A DNA stretch of 64,000 nucleotides from Myxococcus xanthus. Lineage in GTDB: Bacteria > Myxococcota > Myxococcia > Myxococcales > Myxococcaceae. The stretch is from the NCBI RefSeq assembly GCF_900106535.1, contig NZ_FNOH01000005.1:483569-547568 (forward strand), read 5' to 3'. The position numbers and the translations under genes are program-made. The first letter of the stretch is position 1, and every line of letters starts with the position of its first letter. Shown here one piece after another: positions 35,301 to 43,200 of this stretch. The notes below the pieces were generated by a model. The model searched no databases, was not told the DNA's origin, and was given only the letters and a program-made list of their open reading frames with translations.

Positions 35301-37408
35301 TCGCCGCGCTGCGGAGCGCGGGCTTCGACCGGGAGGCGTACTGGGACCATCGGCCCGCGCTGGAGTCGGAGATGGGGACGGACCAGGGGGGCGGCCAGGG
35401 CATCTCGCTGGACAGCTACCTGGGCTCCATCCACCAGGGGCGGGTCCACAACGCGGGCGGGGGGGACTGTCTGTTCCGCTCGCTGTCCCAGTTGTTCTTC
35501 GGCACCGAGGCGCACCACCGCGAGGTGCGCCAGGCGGTGGTCAATCACCTGGAGGACCTGCTCGCCGGGCAGTCGCTGGACGACGGGGGAATGGTGGGGC
35601 CCGCGACGGCGGCGACGTTCCGGCAGGACATGGGGCTGCTGCTCGACTGGCACCGTGAGGCCTGGCCTCACGAGCCCGCCTATCGCCGCGTGGCGGGCAT
35701 GGACCCCTGGCGCCAGTACCTGCGGGCCATGAGCCGGGACAGGGTTTGGGGCGACCACGTGGTGCTGGCGGCGGCGTCCCACCTGTTCCAGGTGCGCTTC
35801 GAGATGTTCGCCCGGACGGGGGCGACTTCGTACTGGACGGACCTGGTGGACTTCGTGCCGCGCACCGAGGGACACGCGGCGCGGCCCCTGCTCCGGCTGG
35901 CGAACCTGGGCAACGCACACTACGAGGCGGTGGGGCCCACGGATGCGCCGCTTCCCGCGGCCGCGGCATTCCCCGCCGAACTGGCGGCGCTCAGCGAGCG
36001 CCGCCGCCGCGATGAGGGGCCGACACCTCCGCCTGGTTCGAAGACCGTCGAGTCTCCGCGCTCAGCGGCGACGTCGACGAAGAGCGCCACCGCCACGTCG
36101 GCTCCGCCCACGGTGGGCCCGGTCTGCAAGTGGCCTCACACGTGCTACTTCCAGTTCGACACACCCACCCACCACCCGCACGCACTCTTCCTCTTCGGGG
36201 AGAACGCCGTCGCGAAGAAGGCCAGATACCCCCAGCCGGACACCCAGGCCGTCATCCGGATGAACTCGAACGCGCTCGGGATTCGCACGTGCTGGGTGCC
36301 GGGCAAGGGGATGGAGGACGCGGACCTCGCGAAGAACCAGCAGGCCATCGATGAGGACTGTGCCGAGGCCGTCCAGCTCCTGAAGAGCGGCAAGTACACC
36401 ACACTGGTGGTGCCGTGGAACCACTCGCGCGGCCATGTGGACATCGGGACGGGCGTCGCCAGGTTGCCGGGCAATGCGCCCAAGACGTGGGCGTACCTGA
36501 CGAAGAAGATCGACGAACTCATCGGCTGGGCAAACCAGCACCTGGGTACGGTGCTGGTCGTCCCGCAGGTGAACGTGCTCGTGCCTGCCGTGGTGCGGCA
36601 GCAGGCGTCGGACCTCCACGTGCAAGAGGTCTCGGACGTGATGAGCCAGTCTGCCTCCATGGGCGATGACTCCAGCACGAGCGTCTTGTGGCAGCCGAAC
36701 GTGGTCTCGTTGAGAACGCTGCTCTTCTCCGGCGCGACTTCCCCTGAGACGGGGCTGCTGTCGGACAAGGACTACGAGAAGAACAAGGCGATGTTCGACG
36801 AGGACCTGGACGTGCTCACCCAGAAGGTGGAGAGCGGCCAGTACCGCAGGCTCGTGCTCGAACGAGACGATGAGGGGCGCATCGTTCTTGGCACGGAATT
36901 GGGGAAGCTCGACAAACACGCGCCTCGGACGCTGGATTATCTGCGCGAGCGCCTGGAGGCGTTGTGCAGGCGCTGTACAGAGGTCCACGTCAAGAGCGCG
37001 ACGTGGAAGGGGCAGGTCGTCGAGGAGTCGCAGTACCTGGACTTCCTGTCCGCCGGCGATGGCCGTACTTCCTCCGAGGGAATCAAGCGCAAGAAGCCAG
37101 GCGTCGTCGTCGAGGGCTGGGATGACGACGACGTCACCCAGGCGATGGACCCAGCGGCCTGGGGGACTTCGGCGTTCTCGAACTCGGGCTTCAGTGGAGG
37201 CGCCCCGTCGTCGCAGTCCTTCTCGGGCTCGGGACAGGTTGCGCCGTCGAACCATAAGAAGCGCAAGTTCCTGGGGCCGCCTGCGAGCGCCGAAGAGAAC
37301 GAAGAGGTGCAGCTCATGAATGGCGATGACGTGCCGCCACCGCCTCCCGTCTGGGAGGAGGGGGATGAGGCGGACCCCAAGAAGCAGAAGAAGGGGCCGA
37401 CTGGGTAG
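32396..37408 (+). CDS. giant multidomain protein: zinc ribbon, split EEP nuclease, OTU protease, two phage-like repeats, basic tail
   Basis: A 1,670-residue protein. Residues 3-24 form a CPNC...CLEC zinc ribbon. An acidic linker follows. Pieces of an endonuclease/exonuclease/phosphatase (DNase I-like) fold are seen as LLWNIADLGGG (133-143), TILELKKKG (Glu175), VVAWHPPAPGD (about 604), VVLSDLNID (641-649), YDKILVYSRR (about 779) and LSDHMPLVSDL (875-885), with a helical insertion of some 350 residues inside. An OTU-type cysteine protease follows: GGGDCLFRS (Cys1025) and GNAHYEAV (His1175). Two related repeats (about 1260-1372 and 1427-1535) resemble a phage-encoded domain I recall as DUF7831. 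The tail has basic clusters (KRKKPG, HKKRKF, DPKKQKKG). No signal peptide. A translocated effector is the best inference. Confidence 0.75.
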   Translation: MQCPNCALGTMRDLSVTPPRCLECGAVLVPAPPITPPFHGSIETEVERLESGDYDDVLDDFLDDEEPYRLSSNEMRDETLRASLVTDDISPPESPPSNTMGDDVAEERCVPLGSETTVSDKPVVPPSFPLRTLLWNIADLGGGPSGTLPVRKPWTIAALAHVIRTANADIVTILELKKKGGIRLVEPKPPVQMKQHTGRGGSGTKLPVLMRMASAFVEPNGYQVKTAPDTLVGQIAEQEAGLLNDLAKYFAEHVRRTIWPRDEQDTGAEAWDPSHIEWSETSQALGADKLGIIEGRLDAAWAACEPDLVNRFGRPPVKKAKGEDGEEDEEPPEALVATSIDVHGKKKAKLDAYCLLCVRLLVEEGYYDWLQPHENRYSSTEKDSKKGGAEAKEKAKRDDLAKLGVALLREHCGILFHRYLAVIAGLDAEDVPARQEQVLENILHRSNDAHLQRVYKKKLAEYLERKSEVEDAPESHAGLREFLRIRDALNDQCKARGEEVYASWPAEVPDKPVKGLYTQDEAYGVLWRKSKLDVDESAISYLSAYVAKRSPGGESSSMDIDTTMGDEAEEEQAQTVKSLYSKREPIRIPVRLAQVRNAPEVSVVAWHPPAPGDRNKNARGTDFRAFLQYCKDERREKVLGVVLSDLNIDTARPKAELAKDGTPYIDTCVERLSFHQFFQTLLGPGADASHLYAMAPQLSTIAKSKFGSWAVDSEKAFGDGSLKTLRSFVNSRVKPEMFAPFKMSTGHELRPMFSSAEDVLAHIESFITPPQQRYGASGYDKILVYSRRTDGWMLEQSSVYVIPFPMALADEKEKGLFFIHGDLLPRHLQPFWRLIQLEDAKLPEDKRLFDHLRAPGVKLTGSEDARWEEVMAAAKKLSDHMPLVSDLRLIYSGEEALVVEEVEVTTETGSSELGHLAALCAAYQKSQATDDEATEALGAILDAAEKVPASDHARSNALVAEAMQWRETFAALRSAGFDREAYWDHRPALESEMGTDQGGGQGISLDSYLGSIHQGRVHNAGGGDCLFRSLSQLFFGTEAHHREVRQAVVNHLEDLLAGQSLDDGGMVGPATAATFRQDMGLLLDWHREAWPHEPAYRRVAGMDPWRQYLRAMSRDRVWGDHVVLAAASHLFQVRFEMFARTGATSYWTDLVDFVPRTEGHAARPLLRLANLGNAHYEAVGPTDAPLPAAAAFPAELAALSERRRRDEGPTPPPGSKTVESPRSAATSTKSATATSAPPTVGPVCKWPHTCYFQFDTPTHHPHALFLFGENAVAKKARYPQPDTQAVIRMNSNALGIRTCWVPGKGMEDADLAKNQQAIDEDCAEAVQLLKSGKYTTLVVPWNHSRGHVDIGTGVARLPGNAPKTWAYLTKKIDELIGWANQHLGTVLVVPQVNVLVPAVVRQQASDLHVQEVSDVMSQSASMGDDSSTSVLWQPNVVSLRTLLFSGATSPETGLLSDKDYEKNKAMFDEDLDVLTQKVESGQYRRLVLERDDEGRIVLGTELGKLDKHAPRTLDYLRERLEALCRRCTEVHVKSATWKGQVVEESQYLDFLSAGDGRTSSEGIKRKKPGVVVEGWDDDDVTQAMDPAAWGTSAFSNSGFSGGAPSSQSFSGSGQVAPSNHKKRKFLGPPASAEENEEVQLMNGDDVPPPPPVWEEGDEADPKKQKKGPTG

Positions 37409-37722
37409 GGCCTCGGCATGGGGCAGTCATTTGGAGGCGGCGCGTCAGGCCGTGACGCAGGGCGTGCTGGAGGCTCTCCGGCCTTCCATGAGTCGCAAGT
37501 CTGGCGCCACTCTCTATCTAAACACATCCAGTGGCGGGGACATCCGCTGCGTGGGCTGCCAAAGCCACGCATGCCATCAGCACTCGCCGACGGTTCCTGA
37601 TGCACAAGCGGTGTGACTCCGGCGCGTGACACGTCCACTGGCCCGCGTTGGAGGCCAAGTGCATGGACGCTTGCTGCGGCGGCGCGTATGAGAATTGCGC
37701 AGCCAACCTGGAGATACCCAAC
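37409..37722. other. 314-bp intergenic region
   Basis: Between the giant gene and the cysteine-rich lipoprotein gene. It contains a slightly AT-richer stretch (about 37,510-37,530) that may hold a promoter. No gene, repeat or clear terminator hairpin was found. Confidence 0.5.
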
Positions 37723-40098
37723 ATGAGCAGACAACGAAGTGTCTTGGCTGCACTCGGCGTGCTGGCCGTTGCCCTCGGGGTGACGGGTTGCTCGCCCGAG
37801 TGCGAGACCTCATCGGACTGTGCGTCGACGGGGGCGACCCCGTACGTGTGCGTCGAGGAGAAATGCGTGCCCGACGACTCGCCCTGCGCGGCAGGATGTG
37901 GCAGCGGCACGGTGTGCGACGAAGCGGCGGACAACGGACGTGGCGTGTGCGTCCAGTGCCTGAGCGACGCGCAGTGCGGCGGTGATACGCCTGTCTGTGA
38001 CATCACCAGCAAGAGCTGCAAGACGTGTCTCGAGGGCGCCGATGGCAGCGCCCAGGGCTGTCTGACGGGACAGGTCTGCAACGCTGGCGGCAACGGCGGT
38101 CTCGGCGTGTGCGAGGGCTGCGGCAGCAACGCCGAGTGTGCCGAGGGCACGCCGCAGTGCAAGCCCGGGACCCCGGGCGTGTGCGTGGAGTGCCTGGAGA
38201 ACAGCCACTGCGCCAACGGCGCCCAGCCGGTGTGCAGCGACAACAACGTGTGCGGCTGCACCGAGAGCGCGCAGTGCGGTGGTGAGACGCCACTGTGCGA
38301 CACCGCTCGGGACAACGGGCAGGGCGAGTGCGTGGAGTGTATCGACAACGGCCAGTGCACCGCGCGGCAGAGCTGCAACGCAGCTGGAAGGTGCGAGACG
38401 TTGACGGGGCTCGACGAGGCGAACGCGCAGATTGCCGCCTTCCACGCGGCCCCCACGGGCGACCTGCCCGAGCCGCTGTCCCTCCAGGGCGCCTTCGTCA
38501 CCGCCATCACTCCGGATACCGCTGAGCCCCGCGGCTTCTTCGTGCAGGCCACGGCGGAAGGCCCCGCATTGTTCGTCAGCCACTCCGACGCGGTGCAGGT
38601 GGCCGTGGGGGACCGGGTCTCCTTCAAGGTGGTCACGAAGATCCTCCAGTCCGGCAACGCCGCGGCGGATTACAAGCTGGACACCGCGAGCGTCATCTCC
38701 GACTTCCAGAAGCTGAGCTCGGGCCACCCCGTGCGGAAGCTCGCGGCGGACGGCGGCCTGGTGACGCACGTCACCGACGACGCGGTGGTGAACCTCGACA
38801 CCTACGAGAGCCGGCTCGTCCGGGTGACCGGCAGGGTGACCACCACGGCGGGCGCCGGCAAGCAGGCGGGTACCGGCTATAAGATCGCGCAGTTCGCGAT
38901 GGACGGGACCCCGCTCACGGGCGGGTTGGGGCCGCGGCTGCGCATGCCCACCGGGCTGGCCGACCTCGTCGGCGTCGGGCTGAACTGCCGGGTCTCCGTC
39001 GAGGCGGGCGTGATGTGGCGCTACGACGATGCGACCAACACCCCCAATCCCCAGACGCCGTACTACCCCATGCCCCTGGTGACGGCCTTCTCGCTGTCGG
39101 ATTTCTCGGTGGATTGCTCGGGAACGGCGATCACCCTGAAGGTGCAGACCGTGGTCCCGCTGTCGCCCACGCAGTTGCGGGTGACCTTCGAGCCCGGCAT
39201 CGACCCGGGCACCCTCGCGGACGTGGCGACCCAGTTCACCTTCGGTGACAGCGGGCTGACCGCCTCGGCCTACACCCTCGACGAGAAGACCCTGGTGCTC
39301 ACCACGACCGCGCAGGAGCCCGGCACGCAGTACACGCTGTCGGTGGACCCGTCGGTGAAGAGCTACACCGGCGTCAGCGTGAGTGGGACGGCCACCTTCA
39401 AGGGCTACCGGGTGCCGGCGCTGCTCGTCATCAACGAGGTGAACCCGAACATCACCACGGGCGTCTCCGCGACGAACAACCGCGACCTCATCGAGCTCAA
39501 GGCCGTGACGGCAGGGGCCATCGAGGGCATCACGCTCACCGAGGAGGCCACCAGCGTGTCCCGGCTGGCGACCCTGCCGGACGTGACGGTGGCCGCGGGG
39601 GACCTCATCGTCATCCACTTCCGTCCGAACTCGGCCGAGCTCGCTGCGGGCAATGACACCCTGTCCAAGGACGAGAAGACGTACGAGACGTTCTACCCGG
39701 GGGCGTGGGACGTCGTGACGGGGACCAGCAGCCATCCGACCTTCAATGACCGCCTGCTGCGCCTCGCGAATCCGCAGGGCGACACGCAGGACGTGGTGGC
39801 CTTCTCCCACAAGAGCATGACCGCCGCCCGTCCGCCCAACTACCCCGTCGTCCTCCGGGCCGCCCAGGAGGAGGGCCACTGGAGTCCGGTGGACTGCCGC
39901 GGTGAGACGGCCACCCCGGTGCCGTGCGCCTACGACAGCGCTCCGCTGACGGCGCTCGACGTCTCGGTGGACTGGGGCGTGGTGGAGGAGAACACCCAGA
40001 GCGTGTCCCGCTATCAGGGGGCCGACACCCACTCGATGGTGGACTGGGCCTTCTCGGAGACGTCCAGCTTCGGCGAGGAGAACCCGGCCCGGCCGTAG
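37723..40098 (+). CDS. cysteine-rich lipoprotein with lamin-tail-like domain
   Basis: A 791-residue lipoprotein. The signal ends in VALGVTGCSP (Cys about 23). Residues 25-230 hold several small disulfide-type modules with recurring C-x(4)-QCGG-x-TPxCD and C-V-E/Q-C spacing. Two beta-rich regions follow (250-500) and a lamin-tail-like domain begins near LLVINEVNPN (about 568) with DLIELKAV and FNDRLLRLANPQGDTQDVVAF. Such domains occur in secreted nucleases and surface proteins, but no nuclease motif is present here. GGAG precedes the ATG at 37,723. Followed by a strong terminator. Function unknown; an outer-surface adhesion or binding protein is plausible. Confidence 0.8.
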   Translation: MSRQRSVLAALGVLAVALGVTGCSPECETSSDCASTGATPYVCVEEKCVPDDSPCAAGCGSGTVCDEAADNGRGVCVQCLSDAQCGGDTPVCDITSKSCKTCLEGADGSAQGCLTGQVCNAGGNGGLGVCEGCGSNAECAEGTPQCKPGTPGVCVECLENSHCANGAQPVCSDNNVCGCTESAQCGGETPLCDTARDNGQGECVECIDNGQCTARQSCNAAGRCETLTGLDEANAQIAAFHAAPTGDLPEPLSLQGAFVTAITPDTAEPRGFFVQATAEGPALFVSHSDAVQVAVGDRVSFKVVTKILQSGNAAADYKLDTASVISDFQKLSSGHPVRKLAADGGLVTHVTDDAVVNLDTYESRLVRVTGRVTTTAGAGKQAGTGYKIAQFAMDGTPLTGGLGPRLRMPTGLADLVGVGLNCRVSVEAGVMWRYDDATNTPNPQTPYYPMPLVTAFSLSDFSVDCSGTAITLKVQTVVPLSPTQLRVTFEPGIDPGTLADVATQFTFGDSGLTASAYTLDEKTLVLTTTAQEPGTQYTLSVDPSVKSYTGVSVSGTATFKGYRVPALLVINEVNPNITTGVSATNNRDLIELKAVTAGAIEGITLTEEATSVSRLATLPDVTVAAGDLIVIHFRPNSAELAAGNDTLSKDEKTYETFYPGAWDVVTGTSSHPTFNDRLLRLANPQGDTQDVVAFSHKSMTAARPPNYPVVLRAAQEEGHWSPVDCRGETATPVPCAYDSAPLTALDVSVDWGVVEENTQSVSRYQGADTHSMVDWAFSETSSFGEENPARP

Positions 40099-40127
40099 TC
40101 CGGCTGGCGACGCTCCCCTGAAGTAGC

Positions 40128-40168
40128 GAGGGCCGCGCTCCCGTGCAGGGGGCGCGGCCCTCTTTTTT
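40128..40168. terminator. Rho-independent terminator
   Basis: GAGGGCCGCGC pairs with GCGCGGCCCTC over a short loop and is followed by TTTTTT. It lies 30 bp after the lipoprotein stop. The stem also serves the convergent M36 gene, though only the plus-strand side has the T-run. Confidence 0.8.
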
Positions 40169-40228
40169 CATCGGTGCACCCTGTGCGGAGGAGCGAATCC
40201 CTCCACCGCGACAGGGGGACGGATGCCG

Positions 40229-43200
40229 CTACGCGCGTCGCCGGGTGCGAACGGCTCCCACGAGCAGCCCGAACAGGGAGAGCAGCAGCCCAGGCGATGA
40301 GCCGCCCGTGCTGGAGCAGCCACCCGAGGAGCCGCTAGAGGACGGCTGCACCGTCACCCCGAGCACCGCCGTGCTGGCGCCGCCGCGGGCGTCCGTCGCG
40401 GTGAGCTCGAAGTGCAGCGTCACGGCCTGCTTCACCTCGGGCGCGCGGAACGTCACCTGCGCACCCTCGGACGCGGAGAGGGTGACGGACGGTCCCGCCA
40501 CCTGCTTCCACCCGAAGGTGAGGGCGTCGCCATCCGGGTCGCTGGACGCGGACGCGTCGAGCGTCACCTGCGCCCCCGACCGAGCGTCACCCACCAGCCG
40601 CGGAAGGGCCTGGGGCGCCTTGTTGGCGTGCCGCACCGTCACCGTCGCCGTCATCGGGGCGCTGGACAGCCCGTTCGCGCTGGCGATGGCCTCGAAGCGC
40701 AGCACCGTCTCCGCCCGCACCTCGGGGGCGGTGAACGACGGGGTGGCCGTGTCGGCTCCCTGCAGCTCCACCGCGGGGCCCTCCACCTGACGCCACGTCC
40801 AGGTGAGGGCATCCCCGTCCGGGTCCACCGCCGTCGCGCTGAGGCTCGCGGTGGCCAGCGGGTCCACCACCTGCTCCGAGCCCGCATCCGCCACGGGCGC
40901 CCGGTCGACGTTGCGCACCATCACCGTCACGGTGGCCGTCTTGCTCTGGGCCCTGCCGTCGTTCACCACCAGCGTGAAGGTGAGCTGAGTATCGGCGGCC
41001 ACCTCGGGCACCTTGAAGCTCGGCGTGGCGCTGGAGCCCGCCTTGAGCGCGACGGCGGGACCGGACGTCTGCGCCCACTTGTAGGAGATGAGCTCCCCGT
41101 CCGGGTCGCTCGAGGCGCGGGCGTCCAGCGTCACGGGCTCCGAGGAGAACTCCGCCACCTCCGCCGGCGCGGTCACCACCGCCGTGGGGGCGCGGTTGAC
41201 GTTGAGGACCCAGGCCCGGACCTGGTGTGCCGCGCTGGTCTCCAGGCCATCGCGCACCACGAGCTGGAACGTCAGGATGGAGTCGTCGGGCACATCCGCC
41301 GTGAACGACGGGGTGGCCGTGTCCGCGTTCACCAGGGTGACCGCCGGCCCGCTCACCTGCGTCCAGTGGTAGGTGAGGGGCTGGCCCTCCGGGTCATAGC
41401 TGGCGGTGCCGTCCAGCGTGTGGCGCACGAGCTCCAGTGCCCCCGTCTCGGGGTTCCTCACGCGCTCATACACCGGGGCGCTGGGGCTGCCGACGTCGCG
41501 CCCGGCGTTGGCCACCGGCCGCTGGTTGCAGGTGGCGCCGTCGCCCTGCTCGTCCACCCGGCCGCTGAAGGGCATGCGCTCCACGTTGGTGAAGCGCACG
41601 TCGTCCAGGTCGAAGCCGTACGCGCCCACCGCGGTGTCGGTACCAATGCGGAAGCGGAACTGGACGTTCTTGCCGGCGAACATGTCCGCCAGCCGCAGCT
41701 CGGCGGTGGACCACTCCGGGAAGCGCACCGTCTTGCCGTTCTCCTGCGTGACGTTCTGGCCCACCCACGCGTTGCGGTACATCAGCGGGTTGGGCCCCTG
41801 CTCGATGTAGCCCGGGGAGCCGTCCGTCGGGTCGATGGAGTAGATGGAGGCCACGCCCATCGCGGCGATGTCGTACCACTGCAGGCCGTCGTGGGTGAAC
41901 TCGAGGACGGCGCCGTCGTAGTACGGGAAGATGGAGCCGCCGGGGTAGATGTCGGACTCGAACGAGTGGCGGTAGCGGAAGCTGAACGAGAAGGCGCCGG
42001 TCTCATTCACCTTCATCCAGGGGGAGATGAGGAAGAGGTCCGCCTGTACTGCCGGGTTGGGCGCGTGCATGTAGCGCCCGCCCTCCGGACCCTGGACCTT
42101 CCAGTCCGCCTCGCCGTAGGGGTTGAGCCACGTGGACGAGGTCCATGACGACAGGGCGCCCTCGAAGTCGTCCTCCGCCGCCGCGCCGGGCACTTCGTCG
42201 TAGTTCACCCGAGGGTCAAACGTCGTGCTGCTCGCGCTGGCGGGGAGCGAGGGCTCGTCGAAGGTGATGCGCAGGCCGGCGTGTGCGTTCGGCTGCGCGG
42301 CGGCCAACCTCACCGGGAGGGTGGCGGTGGCCGTGCCGCCGCGGCCCATCGAGCTGAAGGTCAGGGTGTTGCCCGAGGGGAACTCCAGCGTGGCCGTGCT
42401 GCTGGTGGTGGAGACGGTGCCGGAGAAGGCGCCCAGCGAACCGCTGCCCACGTTGCGCACGCTCACGCGCAGCAGGCCCGTCTCGCCCACGTCGAGCACG
42501 CCGTCCTTGTCGCAGCCCTCCAGGGCGTCATCGAGCCGCAGGGAGGTGACCTCGATGAAGTTGCCCGCCGCGAAGCTCTCCACCACGCCCACGTGGTCCA
42601 TGGAGTCACGGTCCGGCGCCTTCGCGCCCATGCCGGCACCGCGCTTGGCGAAGGCCTGGAGGAAGCGCTGGTAGTCGGCCGGGTCGCTCGCGGCGGTGAC
42701 CGCGAGCAGCGCGTCGCGCGCCTCGAGGAAGGTGGGGGAGACGGGCGTGGCCTTGTACCCGGCGACCAGGTAGTGCTTCATGCGGTCCTGGGCCTCCTGG
42801 AAGGGGTGGGCCTGGAGGAGCGACACGTAGCACTCCCAGAGCATGGAGGCCCACACCTCGCCGCTGCTGTGCACGGCGGAGTTGCCGAGGCCCGCCTGAC
42901 CGTAGGCGAGCGGGTGGCTCGTCGGAAGGGGATTGCCGTTCTCGATGTGCCGGAAGGTCAGCGCGTTGCGGCTCGACGCCAGCGTCGGTGCGGTGGCGTA
43001 AGGCGCGCGGCGCACGCCGTAGTAGTAGCCGTCGCCGCCGCCACCGCCCGAAACGTAGCCGCCGACGGCGTAGGCTCCGCGCGCGTAGTCGTCCCCTTCA
43101 CGCACCACCATCAGCAGCGCGTGCACGTCCGCCCAGCCTTCGCCCATGGAGCGGCCCTGGTTGTTGGTGAGGCCGCTGGCGTTACCGATGAGGCGGTTGC

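Noticed and set aside
37810..40032. A 740-codon open frame on the minus strand
   Set aside because: It is antisense to the cysteine-rich lipoprotein gene, has low-complexity composition and no start signal.
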